From Desulfobacteraceae bacterium (lineage in GTDB: Bacteria > Desulfobacterota > Desulfobacteria > Desulfobacterales > UBA5616), in NCBI GenBank assembly GCA_013791935.1, contig VMSV01000229.1, positions 1 to 48,905 on the forward strand: a stretch of 48,905 bases of DNA. The letters run 5' to 3'. Made by a program: the position numbers and the translations under genes. Numbering within the stretch: position 1 is the stretch's first letter; every line of letters begins with the position of its first letter. Shown in pieces: positions 8,062 to 16,713 of the stretch. Below the pieces are notes generated by a model. That model had not been told where the DNA came from, did not search any database, and worked only from the letters and a program-made list of their open reading frames with translations.

Positions 8062-8574
8062 TTATGTTGAATGCAAAAAGAACCGGATGAACGCAGCCAC
8101 ATTTTTGGCCATGAAAAAAACCCTGGCACGGCCAGCCATATCCGGATCTGATTTAAAAACAGGGCCTCCTGCGATCAAACGGGTTTTATCCGGAATTTGC
8201 CGTCCAATATCGCAGAGGTCCTCTTCGGAGTCAAACTGAAGGATGGTCATGCCCAGGTAGTCGGGCTGAATTTCATGACAGGCTTCGATAATTTCCCGGG
8301 CGGATTTTTCCAGGCCCAGGGGGACTACTTTCATGCCCAACACTTTTGCATAGGCCCCGATGAGTTCCAGGCCGTACCCCCAGGCATCATCCAGGGTGGC
8401 GGTAGCAAAAACCGGTGGGATTGCCCACAGACCGGTAATCTCTTTTTCTTTTTTCCATTCCAGCAGATCCCGGGCCATGTCCATCAAGGTCTGGCGGCCC
8501 GGCAACCCGCTGGTTTTCCATCCATCAACAAGGTCTTCCAGCTTGGATTTCAGGGCTTGGCATTGGGGGTTCAC
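8062..8574 (-). CDS. B12-binding-fold protein lacking the canonical His
   Basis: A 170-residue protein whose helical first 50 residues and later alpha/beta half resemble corrinoid-binding proteins. LDDAWGYGLELIGAYAKVLG sits where cobalamin-binding domains have DxHxxG, followed by MKVVPLGLEKSAREIIEACH, PDYLGMTILQFDSEE and RLIAGGPVFKSD, which track the Rossmann-like strand order. The base-off His ligand is replaced by Trp, so ordinary corrinoid coordination is doubtful. It starts with GTG at 8572-8574, 6 nt after the FAH gene stop, implying cotranscription. I infer a fold relationship, not a function. Confidence 0.55.
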   Translation of the reverse strand: MNPQCQALKSKLEDLVDGWKTSGLPGRQTLMDMARDLLEWKKEKEITGLWAIPPVFATATLDDAWGYGLELIGAYAKVLGMKVVPLGLEKSAREIIEACHEIQPDYLGMTILQFDSEEDLCDIGRQIPDKTRLIAGGPVFKSDPDMAGRARVFFMAKNVAAFIRFFLHST

Positions 8575-8580
8575 GGCAGA

Positions 8581-9378
8581 TTACCAGACAACATTGACGA
8601 GGGTGCCGATGCTTTCGATGGTCATTTCCAGACGGTCTCCGGATTTTAAGAACACCGGGGGTTTTCGGCTATACCCAACGCCGCTGGGGGTTCCGGTGAG
8701 AATCACCGTGCCGGGCAAAAGGGTGGTGTCCTCGGACAAAAAGGCGATGAGCTTCCGGGTGGAGAAAATCATATCGGAAGTATTTCCCGTCTGCATGAGG
8801 GTTCCGTTCAACCGGCATTCGAGGTTCAAATGGTCCGGATCGGGAATCTCATCGGCAGTGACAAGATGCGGTCCCAGGGGGCAGAAGGTGTCAAAGGTTT
8901 TACCCCGAACCCACTGGTTGCCTCCCCCCTGCATCTGCCAAATCCTTGCGGACACGTCGTTTCCCACGCAATACCCCGCCACATAATCCAGGGCTTTTTC
9001 CGGGGCCACGTTCCTTGCGGGTTTTCCGATGACCACGGCAAGCTCCACCTCGTAATCCACCTGGGGCGGGTTCTTGCAGGATTCCGGAATGACGATGGGC
9101 ATGTCCTGTCCGATGACCGATGCCGGGTTTTTCATGAACACCACAGGATATTTGGGAAGAGGCATGTTGGTTTCTTCCGCATGGGACCGGTAGTTTAAAC
9201 CGATGCAGAAGATTGCCGGGGGTTCCACCGGGGCGAGGATCTGGGCGACAATGGTTTTTCTTCCGGTTTTTTCCAGGCCTGAAATAAGGTCGCCCTTGAG
9301 AACCATGGCAATATTCCCGGACACCTCGGTTCCCTGGTGTACTTCTCCGTTTTCATCCATGAATCGTATGATTTGCAT
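8581..9378 (-). CDS. Fumarylacetoacetate hydrolase (FAH) family protein
   Basis: A 265-residue enzyme of the FAH superfamily, which acts on C-C or keto-enol bonds of small diacids such as acylpyruvates, oxaloacetate or aromatic-ring cleavage products. The metal site motif appears as VDYEVELAVVIGKPARNV with the acidic ligands, preceded by IFCIGLNYRSHAEE and followed by YCVGNDVSARIWQ, KTFDTFCPLGPHLVT and ILTGTPSGVGYSRKP. Family length is normal. It lies downstream of sucCD on the same strand, so a link to C4-acid metabolism such as oxaloacetate tautomerase activity is possible but unproven. Confidence 0.82.
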   Translation of the reverse strand: MQIIRFMDENGEVHQGTEVSGNIAMVLKGDLISGLEKTGRKTIVAQILAPVEPPAIFCIGLNYRSHAEETNMPLPKYPVVFMKNPASVIGQDMPIVIPESCKNPPQVDYEVELAVVIGKPARNVAPEKALDYVAGYCVGNDVSARIWQMQGGGNQWVRGKTFDTFCPLGPHLVTADEIPDPDHLNLECRLNGTLMQTGNTSDMIFSTRKLIAFLSEDTTLLPGTVILTGTPSGVGYSRKPPVFLKSGDRLEMTIESIGTLVNVVW

Positions 9379-9409
9379 GATGAGAATTTATTCCTTTTGA
9401 AGTGTCAAC

Positions 9410-9439
9410 CGTAGGGAACAGGCATGCCTGTTCCCTACG
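9410..9439. repeat. 30-nt perfect palindrome plus extra half-site
   Basis: The stretch is a perfect palindrome: CGTAGGGAACAGGCA from 9410 is mirrored exactly through 9439. Another copy of its right arm, CCTGTTCCCTACGA, follows at 9456-9469. It sits between the sucD stop and the FAH start. It has the look of a dispersed REP-like repeat and could also act as an RNA hairpin that dampens read-through from sucCD. Confidence 0.6.
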
Positions 9440-9476
9440 AGAGTGTTGATGTATACCTGTTCCCTACGATAGGGGC

Positions 9477-10346
9477 CTAAAAGGTCTTCTCGCACAATTC
9501 CCCAAGGGTTCCGAGATCCCGGCAGATATGGATTCCTGCTGCGGCCATGGCTTCAAGTTTGGCTTGGGCCGTTCCGCTATTGCCGCTGATGATGGCTCCG
9601 GCATGGCCCATTCGCCGTCCCGGAGGTGCGGTGAGTCCCGCGATGAATCCCACCACCGGCTTGGTGACGTTTTCCTGGATGAATCGGGCTGCGTCTTCTT
9701 CAGCACTTCCGCCGATTTCACCCACCATGACAATGCCTTTGGTGTCCGGGTCTTTCTGGAAGGCATCCAGGCAGTCAATGAAATTGGTGCCGTTCACCGG
9801 ATCTCCACCGATGCCGATACAGGTGGTCTGGCCGATGCCTTTGGCGGTCAACTGATGAACCACTTCATAGGTCAGGGTGCCGGACCGGGAAACCACACCG
9901 ATGGGGCCTCCGGGTTTGTGAATGGGCGCAGGCATAATGCCTATTTTGCACTCTCCCGGCGTAATGATGCCGGGGCAATTGGGACCGATGAGTCTTACCG
10001 GCAGATTCTGGATATGGTTTTTCACCTTCATCATGTCCATGACGGGAATGCCTTCGGTGATGGCCACAATCAGGGCAACCCCTGCGTCCGCAGCTTCCAG
10101 AATGGCATCTGCCGCAAAAGGGGGTGGGACGAAAATAAGGCTGCAATTTGCACCTGTGAATCTGACGGCTTCGGATACCGTGTTGAAAATGGGAACCGAG
10201 TCCATTTTCTGGCCGCCTTTTCCGGGTGTTACACCCGCCACCACTTGGGTGCCGTATTCAATGCAGTTGCGGGCATGGAACTGCCCTTCTTTTCCGGTGA
10301 TTCCCTGAACCAGTACTTTTGTGCTTTTGTTTACAAAAATGCTCAC
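9477..10346 (-). CDS. sucD: Succinate-CoA ligase, alpha subunit
   Basis: The 289-residue CoA-binding subunit of succinyl-CoA synthetase, which interconverts succinyl-CoA plus ADP/GDP and succinate plus NTP. The N-terminal CoA site [20 protein letters not shown], the [11 protein letters not shown] and [11 protein letters not shown] segments, and the phosphohistidine loop near [12 protein letters not shown] are all intact. It starts with GTG at 10344-10346, preceded by GAGGAAAATATC. It follows sucC by 27 nt, the usual CD order. In this neighbourhood it would link succinyl-CoA from the methylmalonyl-CoA route to succinate with ATP formation. Confidence 0.95.
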   Translation of the reverse strand: MSIFVNKSTKVLVQGITGKEGQFHARNCIEYGTQVVAGVTPGKGGQKMDSVPIFNTVSEAVRFTGANCSLIFVPPPFAADAILEAADAGVALIVAITEGIPVMDMMKVKNHIQNLPVRLIGPNCPGIITPGECKIGIMPAPIHKPGGPIGVVSRSGTLTYEVVHQLTAKGIGQTTCIGIGGDPVNGTNFIDCLDAFQKDPDTKGIVMVGEIGGSAEEDAARFIQENVTKPVVGFIAGLTAPPGRRMGHAGAIISGNSGTAQAKLEAMAAAGIHICRDLGTLGELCEKTF

Positions 10347-10373
10347 GATATTTTCCTCAACTATTTTTTAGCG

Positions 10374-11540
10374 TTATTGAACGCATTGGGCGATTTTTTG
10401 GGCTGCATCCTTTAAATCCAAGGCGGTAATCAGATTCAGGTTGGATGCGGCCAGGATTCTCCGGCCTTCTTCCACGTTGGTTCCTTCCATGCGAACCACC
10501 ACCGGAACCGAAAGCCCCACTTTGATGGCCGCTTGTACCACTCCCGTGGCCAAAACATCACATCGCAGAATACCACCAAAAATGTTGATGAGAATGGCCT
10601 TCACATGGGGATCGCTCAGAAGGATTCGAAACCCGTTTTCCACCATCTCTGCATTGGCGCCGCCCCCCACATCCAGAAAATTGGCGGGCTCGGCTCCGGC
10701 CTGCTTGATGATATCCATGGTGGCCATGGCAAGGCCTGCCCCGTTCACCATGTTACCCACATTGCCGTTTCCCCCCAGGTTGATATAATTCAGGTGGTAT
10801 TTGGAGGCCTCCACTTCCAGGGGGTCTTCTTCATCAATGTCCCGGTAAGCGGCCGCATCCTTGTGCCGGTAAAGGGCGTTGCCGTCGATGTCTATTTTGC
10901 CGTCCAGGGCCAGAACCGCGTTGTCCGCCGTGAGCACCAGGGGATTGATTTCCAAAAGGGAGCAGTCGTAATCCACAAAAAGGGAGTAGAGATTTTTCAG
11001 CATGGCTTGAAAGGATTTCAGAACGGGTTCCGGGATTTTCAGGCCATAAGCCACTTCCCGAAGGTGATAATCCCGAATGCCCAGAAGGGGGTTGATATAA
11101 ACCTTGATGATTTTATCAGGAGTTTCTTCCGCCACGGCTTCAATGTCCATGCCCCCGGCTTCGCTGGCCATAATCACATTTTTGGCAGTCGCCCGGTCCG
11201 GAAGAATGCTGAGGTAGAGTTCCTTGACGATATTCAAACCCTGCTCAACCAACACTTTTTTCACCAACCGCCCCTCGGGACCGGTTTGATGGGTCACAAG
11301 GGTCATGCCGATGATTTCATTGGCCAGGGTTCCTACTTCCTCCAGGGATTTCGCAAGCTTTACCCCGCCGCCTTTGCCTCTGCCCCCGGCATGAATCTGG
11401 GCTTTTACCACCACCGGGAATCCCCCCAGGGTTCGGGCCGTGGATTTTGCCTCTTCCGCATCAAAGGCCACACCGCCTTGGGGAACGGGAACATTGTATT
11501 TTCTGAACAATTCTTTTGCCTGATACTCATGAATCTTCAC
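10374..11540 (-). CDS. sucC: Succinate-CoA ligase, beta subunit (ADP-forming type)
   Basis: The nucleotide-binding ATP-grasp subunit of succinyl-CoA synthetase. The N terminus KIHEYQAKELFRKYNVPVPQ, the glycine-rich KAQIHAGGRGKGGGVKLAKS, LEINPLVLTADN and NLGGNGNVGNMVNGAGLAMA are diagnostic. I start it at the GTG at 11538-11540, giving 388 residues and the usual family N terminus M-K-I-H-E-Y, with GGAG placed correctly; an ATG 15 nt upstream adds five unlikely residues. It is the first gene of the sucCD unit, separated by a strong terminator from the carboxyltransferase operon above it. Confidence 0.94.
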   Translation of the reverse strand: MKIHEYQAKELFRKYNVPVPQGGVAFDAEEAKSTARTLGGFPVVVKAQIHAGGRGKGGGVKLAKSLEEVGTLANEIIGMTLVTHQTGPEGRLVKKVLVEQGLNIVKELYLSILPDRATAKNVIMASEAGGMDIEAVAEETPDKIIKVYINPLLGIRDYHLREVAYGLKIPEPVLKSFQAMLKNLYSLFVDYDCSLLEINPLVLTADNAVLALDGKIDIDGNALYRHKDAAAYRDIDEEDPLEVEASKYHLNYINLGGNGNVGNMVNGAGLAMATMDIIKQAGAEPANFLDVGGGANAEMVENGFRILLSDPHVKAILINIFGGILRCDVLATGVVQAAIKVGLSVPVVVRMEGTNVEEGRRILAASNLNLITALDLKDAAQKIAQCVQ

Positions 11541-11679
11541 AATGCACATCTCCATTTCTTTGGCCCCGAAGAGGGCACGCTTTATTGAAACGCTTTTTCA
11601 CCCCTCTTACACAAGTCTGAATGGGGTGTCAATTGAAATCAATTGTTTATAATATCCGTTATTTGCAAGACCATAAAAA

Positions 11680-11710
11680 CAAAAACCCGGCGGAACCCGC
11701 CGGGTTTTTG
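11680..11710. terminator. Bidirectional terminator after the 5S/biotin-carrier gene
   Basis: AAAAACCCGGCGG and CCGCCGGGTTTTT form a GC-rich stem with flanking A and T runs, so it can terminate on both strands. It lies 38 nt below the stop of the fused carboxyltransferase gene and above sucC, separating the two transcription units. Confidence 0.9.
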
Positions 11711-11747
11711 TCCTATATCTTGATCCTTTTTGATGCGTACGATTCAA

Positions 11748-13766
11748 TTACCCGATCACGCACAATACATCGGTTTGAGCCACCGCCTCGCCGCTGGTGA
11801 AGTTGATGGATTTGATGGTTCCGGATACCGGGGCCGCCAGGGCGTTTTCCATTTTCATGGCTTCCAGCACCACCACCGTATCCCCCTGGTTTACCGTATC
11901 CCCCACCTTTTTGGCATAGGACACGATCATTCCCGGCATGGGGGCTTTGAGAGGGGTTCCGGAAACCGCAGCAGCGGCCGCAGGTGCAGGTGCAGGTGCA
12001 GGGGCTTGGACTTTGGGGACTTCTTTGGTCTTTGGAGCCGTGGCGGGTGCTGCCACGGGTGCAGGCTGAACCATGGGCTGCATGGGCTGGGCCATGGGAG
12101 GCGGCACATAGCTGACCCTGGGCGGTCCGTCGGGTTCGTCCACCTGAACCTCAAAGTATTCATTATCCACAAACACATTAAACTTTCTAAGGTTGTCCGA
12201 TTTCTCCGGGGCGTCCTTGGAAGCCTTTTCCACCAATTTACCGGCCTTGGCTTTTTTAACCAGCTCTTCTTCCTTTCTCACCTGATCCAGGGTTCGGGGC
12301 CTGGCATCAGCCGGCACTTCTTCCTTGCCGTACTTCCATTTCAGGAACCTTTTTCCCGTGACCGGATAGATGGCATAGAGAATCGCGTCGTCGATATCCA
12401 CGGCCAGATCCTTGATTTCCTCCTTGGCTTTTTCCAATTCCGGCTCAAGCACTTCTGCGGGTCGGCAAGTGATGGGTTCTTCCCCTCTTTCATACCCCTT
12501 GAGGGCTTTTTTCTGGAGCTCGGGATTGATGGGAACCGCGGTTTTGCCATAAAGCCCGTAGCAAAGGTCTTTCACCTGGGCCGTGATCATCTTGTAGCGC
12601 TCATTTTCATCGTCAAACAAAACGTTGTTCACCGTCTGGATTCCCACAATCTGGCTGGTGGGGGTGACCAGGGGAATCTGGCCCAGATCTTTCCGGACCC
12701 TGGGCAGTTCCTTGTAAACCGCGTCGATTTTATCCAGGGCATCCATCTCCCGAAGCTGGTTCACCAGGTTGGAGAGCATGCCGCCGGGGGTCTGGTGTAG
12801 AAGCACGTTGATATCAATGATGGACACCTTGGTGTCGTCCAGAAGGTGCTTGTATTTGGGTAGGACTTCTTTCTCCAGGACCTCATTGATTTGGGCCAGT
12901 TTCTTGATGTCAAATCCCGTGTCCCGGTTGGTTCCCAGAAGACTCATGACCAGAGGTTCGATGGCCGCATGGGAGGTTCGATAGGCATAGGGCGTCATGC
13001 AGGTATCAATAATATCCACCCCGGCTTCAATGGCTTTTAAGTGACTCATGGGGGACATGCCGGAGGTAAAATGGCTGTGAAGGTGAATGGGCGCTTTCAC
13101 ATTCTCCTTTAGGGCTTTTACAATGGCATAGGCATCGTAGGGGGCGATGAGCCCGGCCATATCCTTGATGCAGATACTGTCTGCGCCCATCTCTTCCAGT
13201 GCCTTGGCCTTGTTGACGAAGTATTCCAGGTTATAGACATCTCCCCCCAGTCGGGGCTCGGTCATGGTATAACAGATGCATCCCTGGAAATGTTTTCCCG
13301 CGGCCTTGATGGCTTTGACCACGGTTTCAAAATTCCGGTAGTCGTTCAGCGCGTCAAAGGTTCTGAAGATATCCATACCGTTTTCAGCGGTTCTTTCCAC
13401 AAAGGCTTTGGCCAGATCATCGGCGTAATTGCGATAGCCCACCAGGTTCTGGGCCCGAAGCAGCATGGAAAACGGTGTTTTTTTCATGTACCGTTTCAGG
13501 GTCCGGATTCTTTCCCAGGGATCTTCATTGAGGAACCGGTGCATGGTGTCGAAGGTTGCGCCACCCCAGGTTTCAACCGCCCAGAAGCCCACTTCATCCA
13601 TCATTTCCGCAACCGGAATCATGTCTTCGGTGCGACCCCTTGTGGCAAACAAGGACTGGTGGCCGTCCCGCAGGGTCAGGTCTTCTATCTTCACCGGATT
13701 TTCCGCTTTGGGGCGATCCGGTTCATAGGCCATGGGGGTCATTGTTACTTGGTTGTGATCGCTCAT
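11748..13766 (-). CDS. Carboxyltransferase 5S-type subunit fused to biotin carrier
   Basis: A 672-residue protein combining a pyruvate/oxaloacetate carboxyltransferase barrel (about 25-300, with DLTLRDGHQSLFATRGRTED, ETWGGATFD, SICIKDMAG and HLHSHFTSG), a conserved central PYC/OADA domain to about 480, a Pro/Ala-rich hinge near 560-595, and a C-terminal biotin carrier with VVLEAMKMENAL. It fits oxaloacetate decarboxylase alpha, pyruvate carboxylase subunit B, or transcarboxylase 5S plus 1.3S. With mmdA next door and neither a biotin carboxylase nor a membrane OadB subunit nearby, a methylmalonyl-CoA:pyruvate transcarboxylase role is my preferred inference. A repeated Gly-Ala/Pro coding stretch forms the hinge. 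Confidence 0.85.
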   Translation of the reverse strand: MSDHNQVTMTPMAYEPDRPKAENPVKIEDLTLRDGHQSLFATRGRTEDMIPVAEMMDEVGFWAVETWGGATFDTMHRFLNEDPWERIRTLKRYMKKTPFSMLLRAQNLVGYRNYADDLAKAFVERTAENGMDIFRTFDALNDYRNFETVVKAIKAAGKHFQGCICYTMTEPRLGGDVYNLEYFVNKAKALEEMGADSICIKDMAGLIAPYDAYAIVKALKENVKAPIHLHSHFTSGMSPMSHLKAIEAGVDIIDTCMTPYAYRTSHAAIEPLVMSLLGTNRDTGFDIKKLAQINEVLEKEVLPKYKHLLDDTKVSIIDINVLLHQTPGGMLSNLVNQLREMDALDKIDAVYKELPRVRKDLGQIPLVTPTSQIVGIQTVNNVLFDDENERYKMITAQVKDLCYGLYGKTAVPINPELQKKALKGYERGEEPITCRPAEVLEPELEKAKEEIKDLAVDIDDAILYAIYPVTGKRFLKWKYGKEEVPADARPRTLDQVRKEEELVKKAKAGKLVEKASKDAPEKSDNLRKFNVFVDNEYFEVQVDEPDGPPRVSYVPPPMAQPMQPMVQPAPVAAPATAPKTKEVPKVQAPAPAPAPAAAAAVSGTPLKAPMPGMIVSYAKKVGDTVNQGDTVVVLEAMKMENALAAPVSGTIKSINFTSGEAVAQTDVLCVIG

Positions 13767-13838
13767 GTTATCGGTCTCCTATGTTGGGTTTGACTAGGGT
13801 GTTTATCGATTATTAAAACCGCTCTTCTTAAAAACAGG

Positions 13839-14084
13839 TTATCTTATTTTTGCTCCGTGAAAGGACTTCATCTGCATCAGGCTTCGCATCTGCATCTGGG
13901 CCTGACGGCCTGAAGTCCCCCAGGGGTTTTGATGGCCCATTATTTTTTCAATCACGGTGACAGAACCCGTTGCCGGGATTTCTCCGGGGAACTGCGCCCC
14001 GGCCATCATGCGGGCTTCCTGCTCCGACTTTATATAGGCCGCAACAGCCGCCAGGGCCGCCGCCATTTTCTTATTCTGTTCCAT
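13839..14084 (-). CDS. Small carboxyltransferase-associated protein
   Basis: An 81-residue protein sitting between the two carboxyltransferase genes. It begins MEQNKKMAAALAAVAAYIKS, continues with a mobile-looking middle (EIPATGSVTVIEK) and ends NPWGTSGRQAQMQMRSLMQM plus a short basic tail. It resembles the soluble part of gamma/delta-type subunits of biotin-dependent decarboxylases but has no membrane helix, so it may be an assembly or linker subunit. I use the ATG at 14082-14084, preceded by GGAG; the frame runs further upstream but overlaps mmdA without a ribosome site. Start and stop place it tightly between its neighbours, supporting one operon. Confidence 0.7.
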   Translation of the reverse strand: MEQNKKMAAALAAVAAYIKSEQEARMMAGAQFPGEIPATGSVTVIEKIMGHQNPWGTSGRQAQMQMRSLMQMKSFHGAKIR

Positions 14085-14110
14085 TGGCTTCTCCAGTTTT
14101 CCTTGATCAT

Positions 14111-15667
14111 TTACAAGGGAATATTGCCGTGTTTTTTCATGGGCCGGGATTCCCGTTTGGTACAAAGGATCTCCAGGGCATCGATGAGCCGGGACCGTGT
14201 TTCATGGGGAACGATCACCGCATCCACATACCCGCGTTCTGCCGCACGATAGGGGTTGAAAAACAGTTCTTTGTATTGGGCAATCTTTTCCTGTCGTTTG
14301 GCCTTGGGATCATCGGCCGCCTTGATTTCCCTGGCATGGATCACATCTGCTGCACCCTCGGCACCCATTACGGCGATTTCCGCGCTGGGCCAGGCAAAGA
14401 CCATATCCGTTCCCAAATGTTTGGAGCTCATGGCCAGATAAGCCCCGCCATAGGCTTTGCGCGTGATGAGCAGAAGCTTGGGAACCGTGGCTTCGGAATA
14501 TACCCATAAAAGCTTGGCCCCATGCCGGATAATGCCGCCCCATTCCTGATCCGTACCCGGCAGGTATCCGGGAACATCGGAGATGGTCACCAGGGGAATA
14601 TTAAATGCATCGCAAAACCGGATAAAACGGGAGGCTTTGTCCGCAGTGTCAATATCCAGATTTCCCGCCATGACACTGGGCTGGTTGGCAATAATGCCTA
14701 CGCTGCGGCCGTTCAACCGGGCAAAGCATACGATCATGTTTCTGGCAAAGTATTGATGGGGTTCAAAAAAGTCTCCGTTGTCCACGATGGAGGCGATCAC
14801 GGTTTTCATGTCATAGGCCTGCTTGGAGCTTTCCGGAATCACCGTGTCCAGCTCGGGATTTTTCCGGTCCCTGGGGTCCCCGGTATCTTCCAGGGGGGGA
14901 TCCTCCATATTGTTGGCCGGCAAATAGGACAGGAGGCACTTGATTTGATCCAGAGCGTCCTCGTCGTTTTCGCAGGCAAAATGGGCCACGCCGCTTTTTT
15001 CGTTGTGCACCATGGCGCCGCCCAGTTCTTCGAAAGTAACGTCTTCACCGGTGACGGTTTTAGAAACCCCCGGTCCGGTAATGAACATGTAACTGGTGTT
15101 TTTCACCATGAAAATAAAATCCGTCATGGCCGGGCTGTAAACCGCGCCTCCGGCCGTGGGCCCCATGATGGCGGAAATCTGGGGGATCACCCCGGATGCG
15201 GCGGAGTTTCTGAAAAAAATCTCTCCAAATCCGGAAAGGGAATCAATGCCTTCCTGGATGCGGGCACCGCCGGAATCATTCAACCCCACCACAGGAACGC
15301 CTGCTTTCATGGCAAGGTCCATGATCTTGCATATTTTTTTGGCATGCATTTCACCCAAGCTGCCGCCCCTTGCGGTAAAGTCCTGGGCAAAGGCAAATAC
15401 CGGCCGGCCGTTGATCATTCCATGGCCGGTAACCACGCCATCTGCGGGAATGTCAACGGTGTCCATTTCAAAATTGACGGCTCTGTGGCGGACAAAAAGA
15501 TCCAGCTCCCGGAATGTTTTTGGATCAAAAAGATAATCCAACCGTTGCCGGGCGGTGAGTTTGCCTTGCGCCTGTTGTTTTTTCACCGCCTGTTCACCGC
15601 CCATTTGCAGCAGTTTTTCTTCCCGCTGTTTCAAGTCAGCAATTTTTGCTTCGATCATGCCCATCAT
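14111..15667 (-). CDS. mmdA: Methylmalonyl/propionyl-CoA carboxyltransferase (12S/MmdA)
   Basis: A 518-residue acyl-CoA carboxyltransferase that moves CO2 between methylmalonyl-CoA and biotin. Two crotonase-like halves are present. The N half carries FAQDFTARGGSLGEMHAKKI and GLNDSGGARIQEGIDSLSGF, then AIMGPTAGGAVYSPA; the C half carries VSDVPGYLPGTDQEWGGIIR, KAYGGAYLAMSSKHLG and AVMGAEGAADVIHA. All are standard for MmdA, PccB or transcarboxylase 12S. Operon partners (epimerase, MeaB, biotin-carrier fusion) point to propionate/succinate interconversion. The start codons ATG-ATG at 15662-15667 are preceded by AAAGGG. Confidence 0.93.
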   Translation of the reverse strand: MMGMIEAKIADLKQREEKLLQMGGEQAVKKQQAQGKLTARQRLDYLFDPKTFRELDLFVRHRAVNFEMDTVDIPADGVVTGHGMINGRPVFAFAQDFTARGGSLGEMHAKKICKIMDLAMKAGVPVVGLNDSGGARIQEGIDSLSGFGEIFFRNSAASGVIPQISAIMGPTAGGAVYSPAMTDFIFMVKNTSYMFITGPGVSKTVTGEDVTFEELGGAMVHNEKSGVAHFACENDEDALDQIKCLLSYLPANNMEDPPLEDTGDPRDRKNPELDTVIPESSKQAYDMKTVIASIVDNGDFFEPHQYFARNMIVCFARLNGRSVGIIANQPSVMAGNLDIDTADKASRFIRFCDAFNIPLVTISDVPGYLPGTDQEWGGIIRHGAKLLWVYSEATVPKLLLITRKAYGGAYLAMSSKHLGTDMVFAWPSAEIAVMGAEGAADVIHAREIKAADDPKAKRQEKIAQYKELFFNPYRAAERGYVDAVIVPHETRSRLIDALEILCTKRESRPMKKHGNIPL

Positions 15668-15723
15668 TAATGCCCTTTCTTCGGTAAGCTTGATTGAATT
15701 ATCTGTCTCAACACGCAGATTTT

Positions 15724-16707
15724 CTATATTGTCGTTTTATTGTCAAGAAAAAAAAGCAATTCCAGAGCCGCAGAAGAGGGATTTTTGAGCCCCCGCTCAA
15801 CAAAATCTAGAATTTTCGGTAAATTCTTTTTAACCCCCTCATTTTGATCAAAGCGTGACTTCAGGCCTTCGTGAACCATGGCCCACATCCAGTCCAGGGC
15901 CTGCTTTTGACGCTTGATCTGAAATTCTCCCGCTGCGGAAAGCTTTTCCCGGCAAGCGAGCACGGTGTTCCAGATTTCCGGAATCCCGGCTGATGTGAGG
16001 GCGCTGCAGGTCAAAACCGGCGGCCTCCAATGACGGGATGCGGGGGTGAGGAGCGCCAGGGCTTGGTCATAGACATGGCGGGCCTCTCGGGCTTTTTCCA
16101 GATTATCGCCGTCGGCCTTGTTGATGGCAACCGCATCGGCAAGTTCCAGGATCCCTTTTTTAAGCCCCTGAAGCTCGTCCCCGGCCCCGGCCAGCATCAA
16201 CACCAGAAAAAAATCCACCATGGAGGCCACGGTGGTTTCGGATTGTCCCACCCCCACGGTTTCCACGATCACCACATCAAATCCAAAGGCCTCGCAGATG
16301 AGAAGGGTTTCCCGGGTTTTGGCTGCGACGCCGCCCAAAGCCCCTCCGGAAGGGGACGGCCGGATAAAGACCTGTTCTTCCCGGCAGAGTTTTTCCATTC
16401 GGGTTTTATCGGCAAGAATGCTTCCGCCACTTTTCCGGCTGCTGGGGTCCACGGCCAAAACGGCCATGGAAAGCCCCTGCTGCAAAAGATAAAGCCCCAG
16501 GCTTTCGATGAAAAGGCTTTTCCCTGCTCCTGGAACCCCTGTGATCCCAAGTCTGATTGCCTTTCCCGTGCGGGGAAGGAGTTTTTCAACAATGGAAGAA
16601 GCCAGGGCTTGATGTTCCGGAAGGGTGCTTTCCACAAGCGTAATGGTCTTGGCCAGCATCCGCCTGTTTTTTGCCAAAATCCCGTCGATGTAGGTCTGGA
16701 CATCCAT
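15724..16707 (-). CDS. meaB: Methylmalonyl-CoA mutase-associated GTPase MeaB
   Basis: A 327-residue G3E-type GTPase that loads and protects the adenosylcobalamin of methylmalonyl-CoA mutase. The P-loop is GITGVPGAGKSLFIESLG; the Mg site follows as VLAVDPSSRKSGGSILADKT, then VIVETVGVGQSETTVASMVD and the base-specificity motif AVAINKADGDN. Family length is normal. It starts 6 nt after the epimerase stop, indicating cotranscription. The mutase itself is not in the window and must be encoded elsewhere. Confidence 0.94.
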   Translation of the reverse strand: MDVQTYIDGILAKNRRMLAKTITLVESTLPEHQALASSIVEKLLPRTGKAIRLGITGVPGAGKSLFIESLGLYLLQQGLSMAVLAVDPSSRKSGGSILADKTRMEKLCREEQVFIRPSPSGGALGGVAAKTRETLLICEAFGFDVVIVETVGVGQSETTVASMVDFFLVLMLAGAGDELQGLKKGILELADAVAINKADGDNLEKAREARHVYDQALALLTPASRHWRPPVLTCSALTSAGIPEIWNTVLACREKLSAAGEFQIKRQKQALDWMWAMVHEGLKSRFDQNEGVKKNLPKILDFVERGLKNPSSAALELLFFLDNKTTI

Positions 16708-16713
16708 GGGAAG

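Noticed and set aside
10533..11588. 351-residue plus-strand frame opposite sucC
   Set aside because: Antisense shadow of sucC with no family features.
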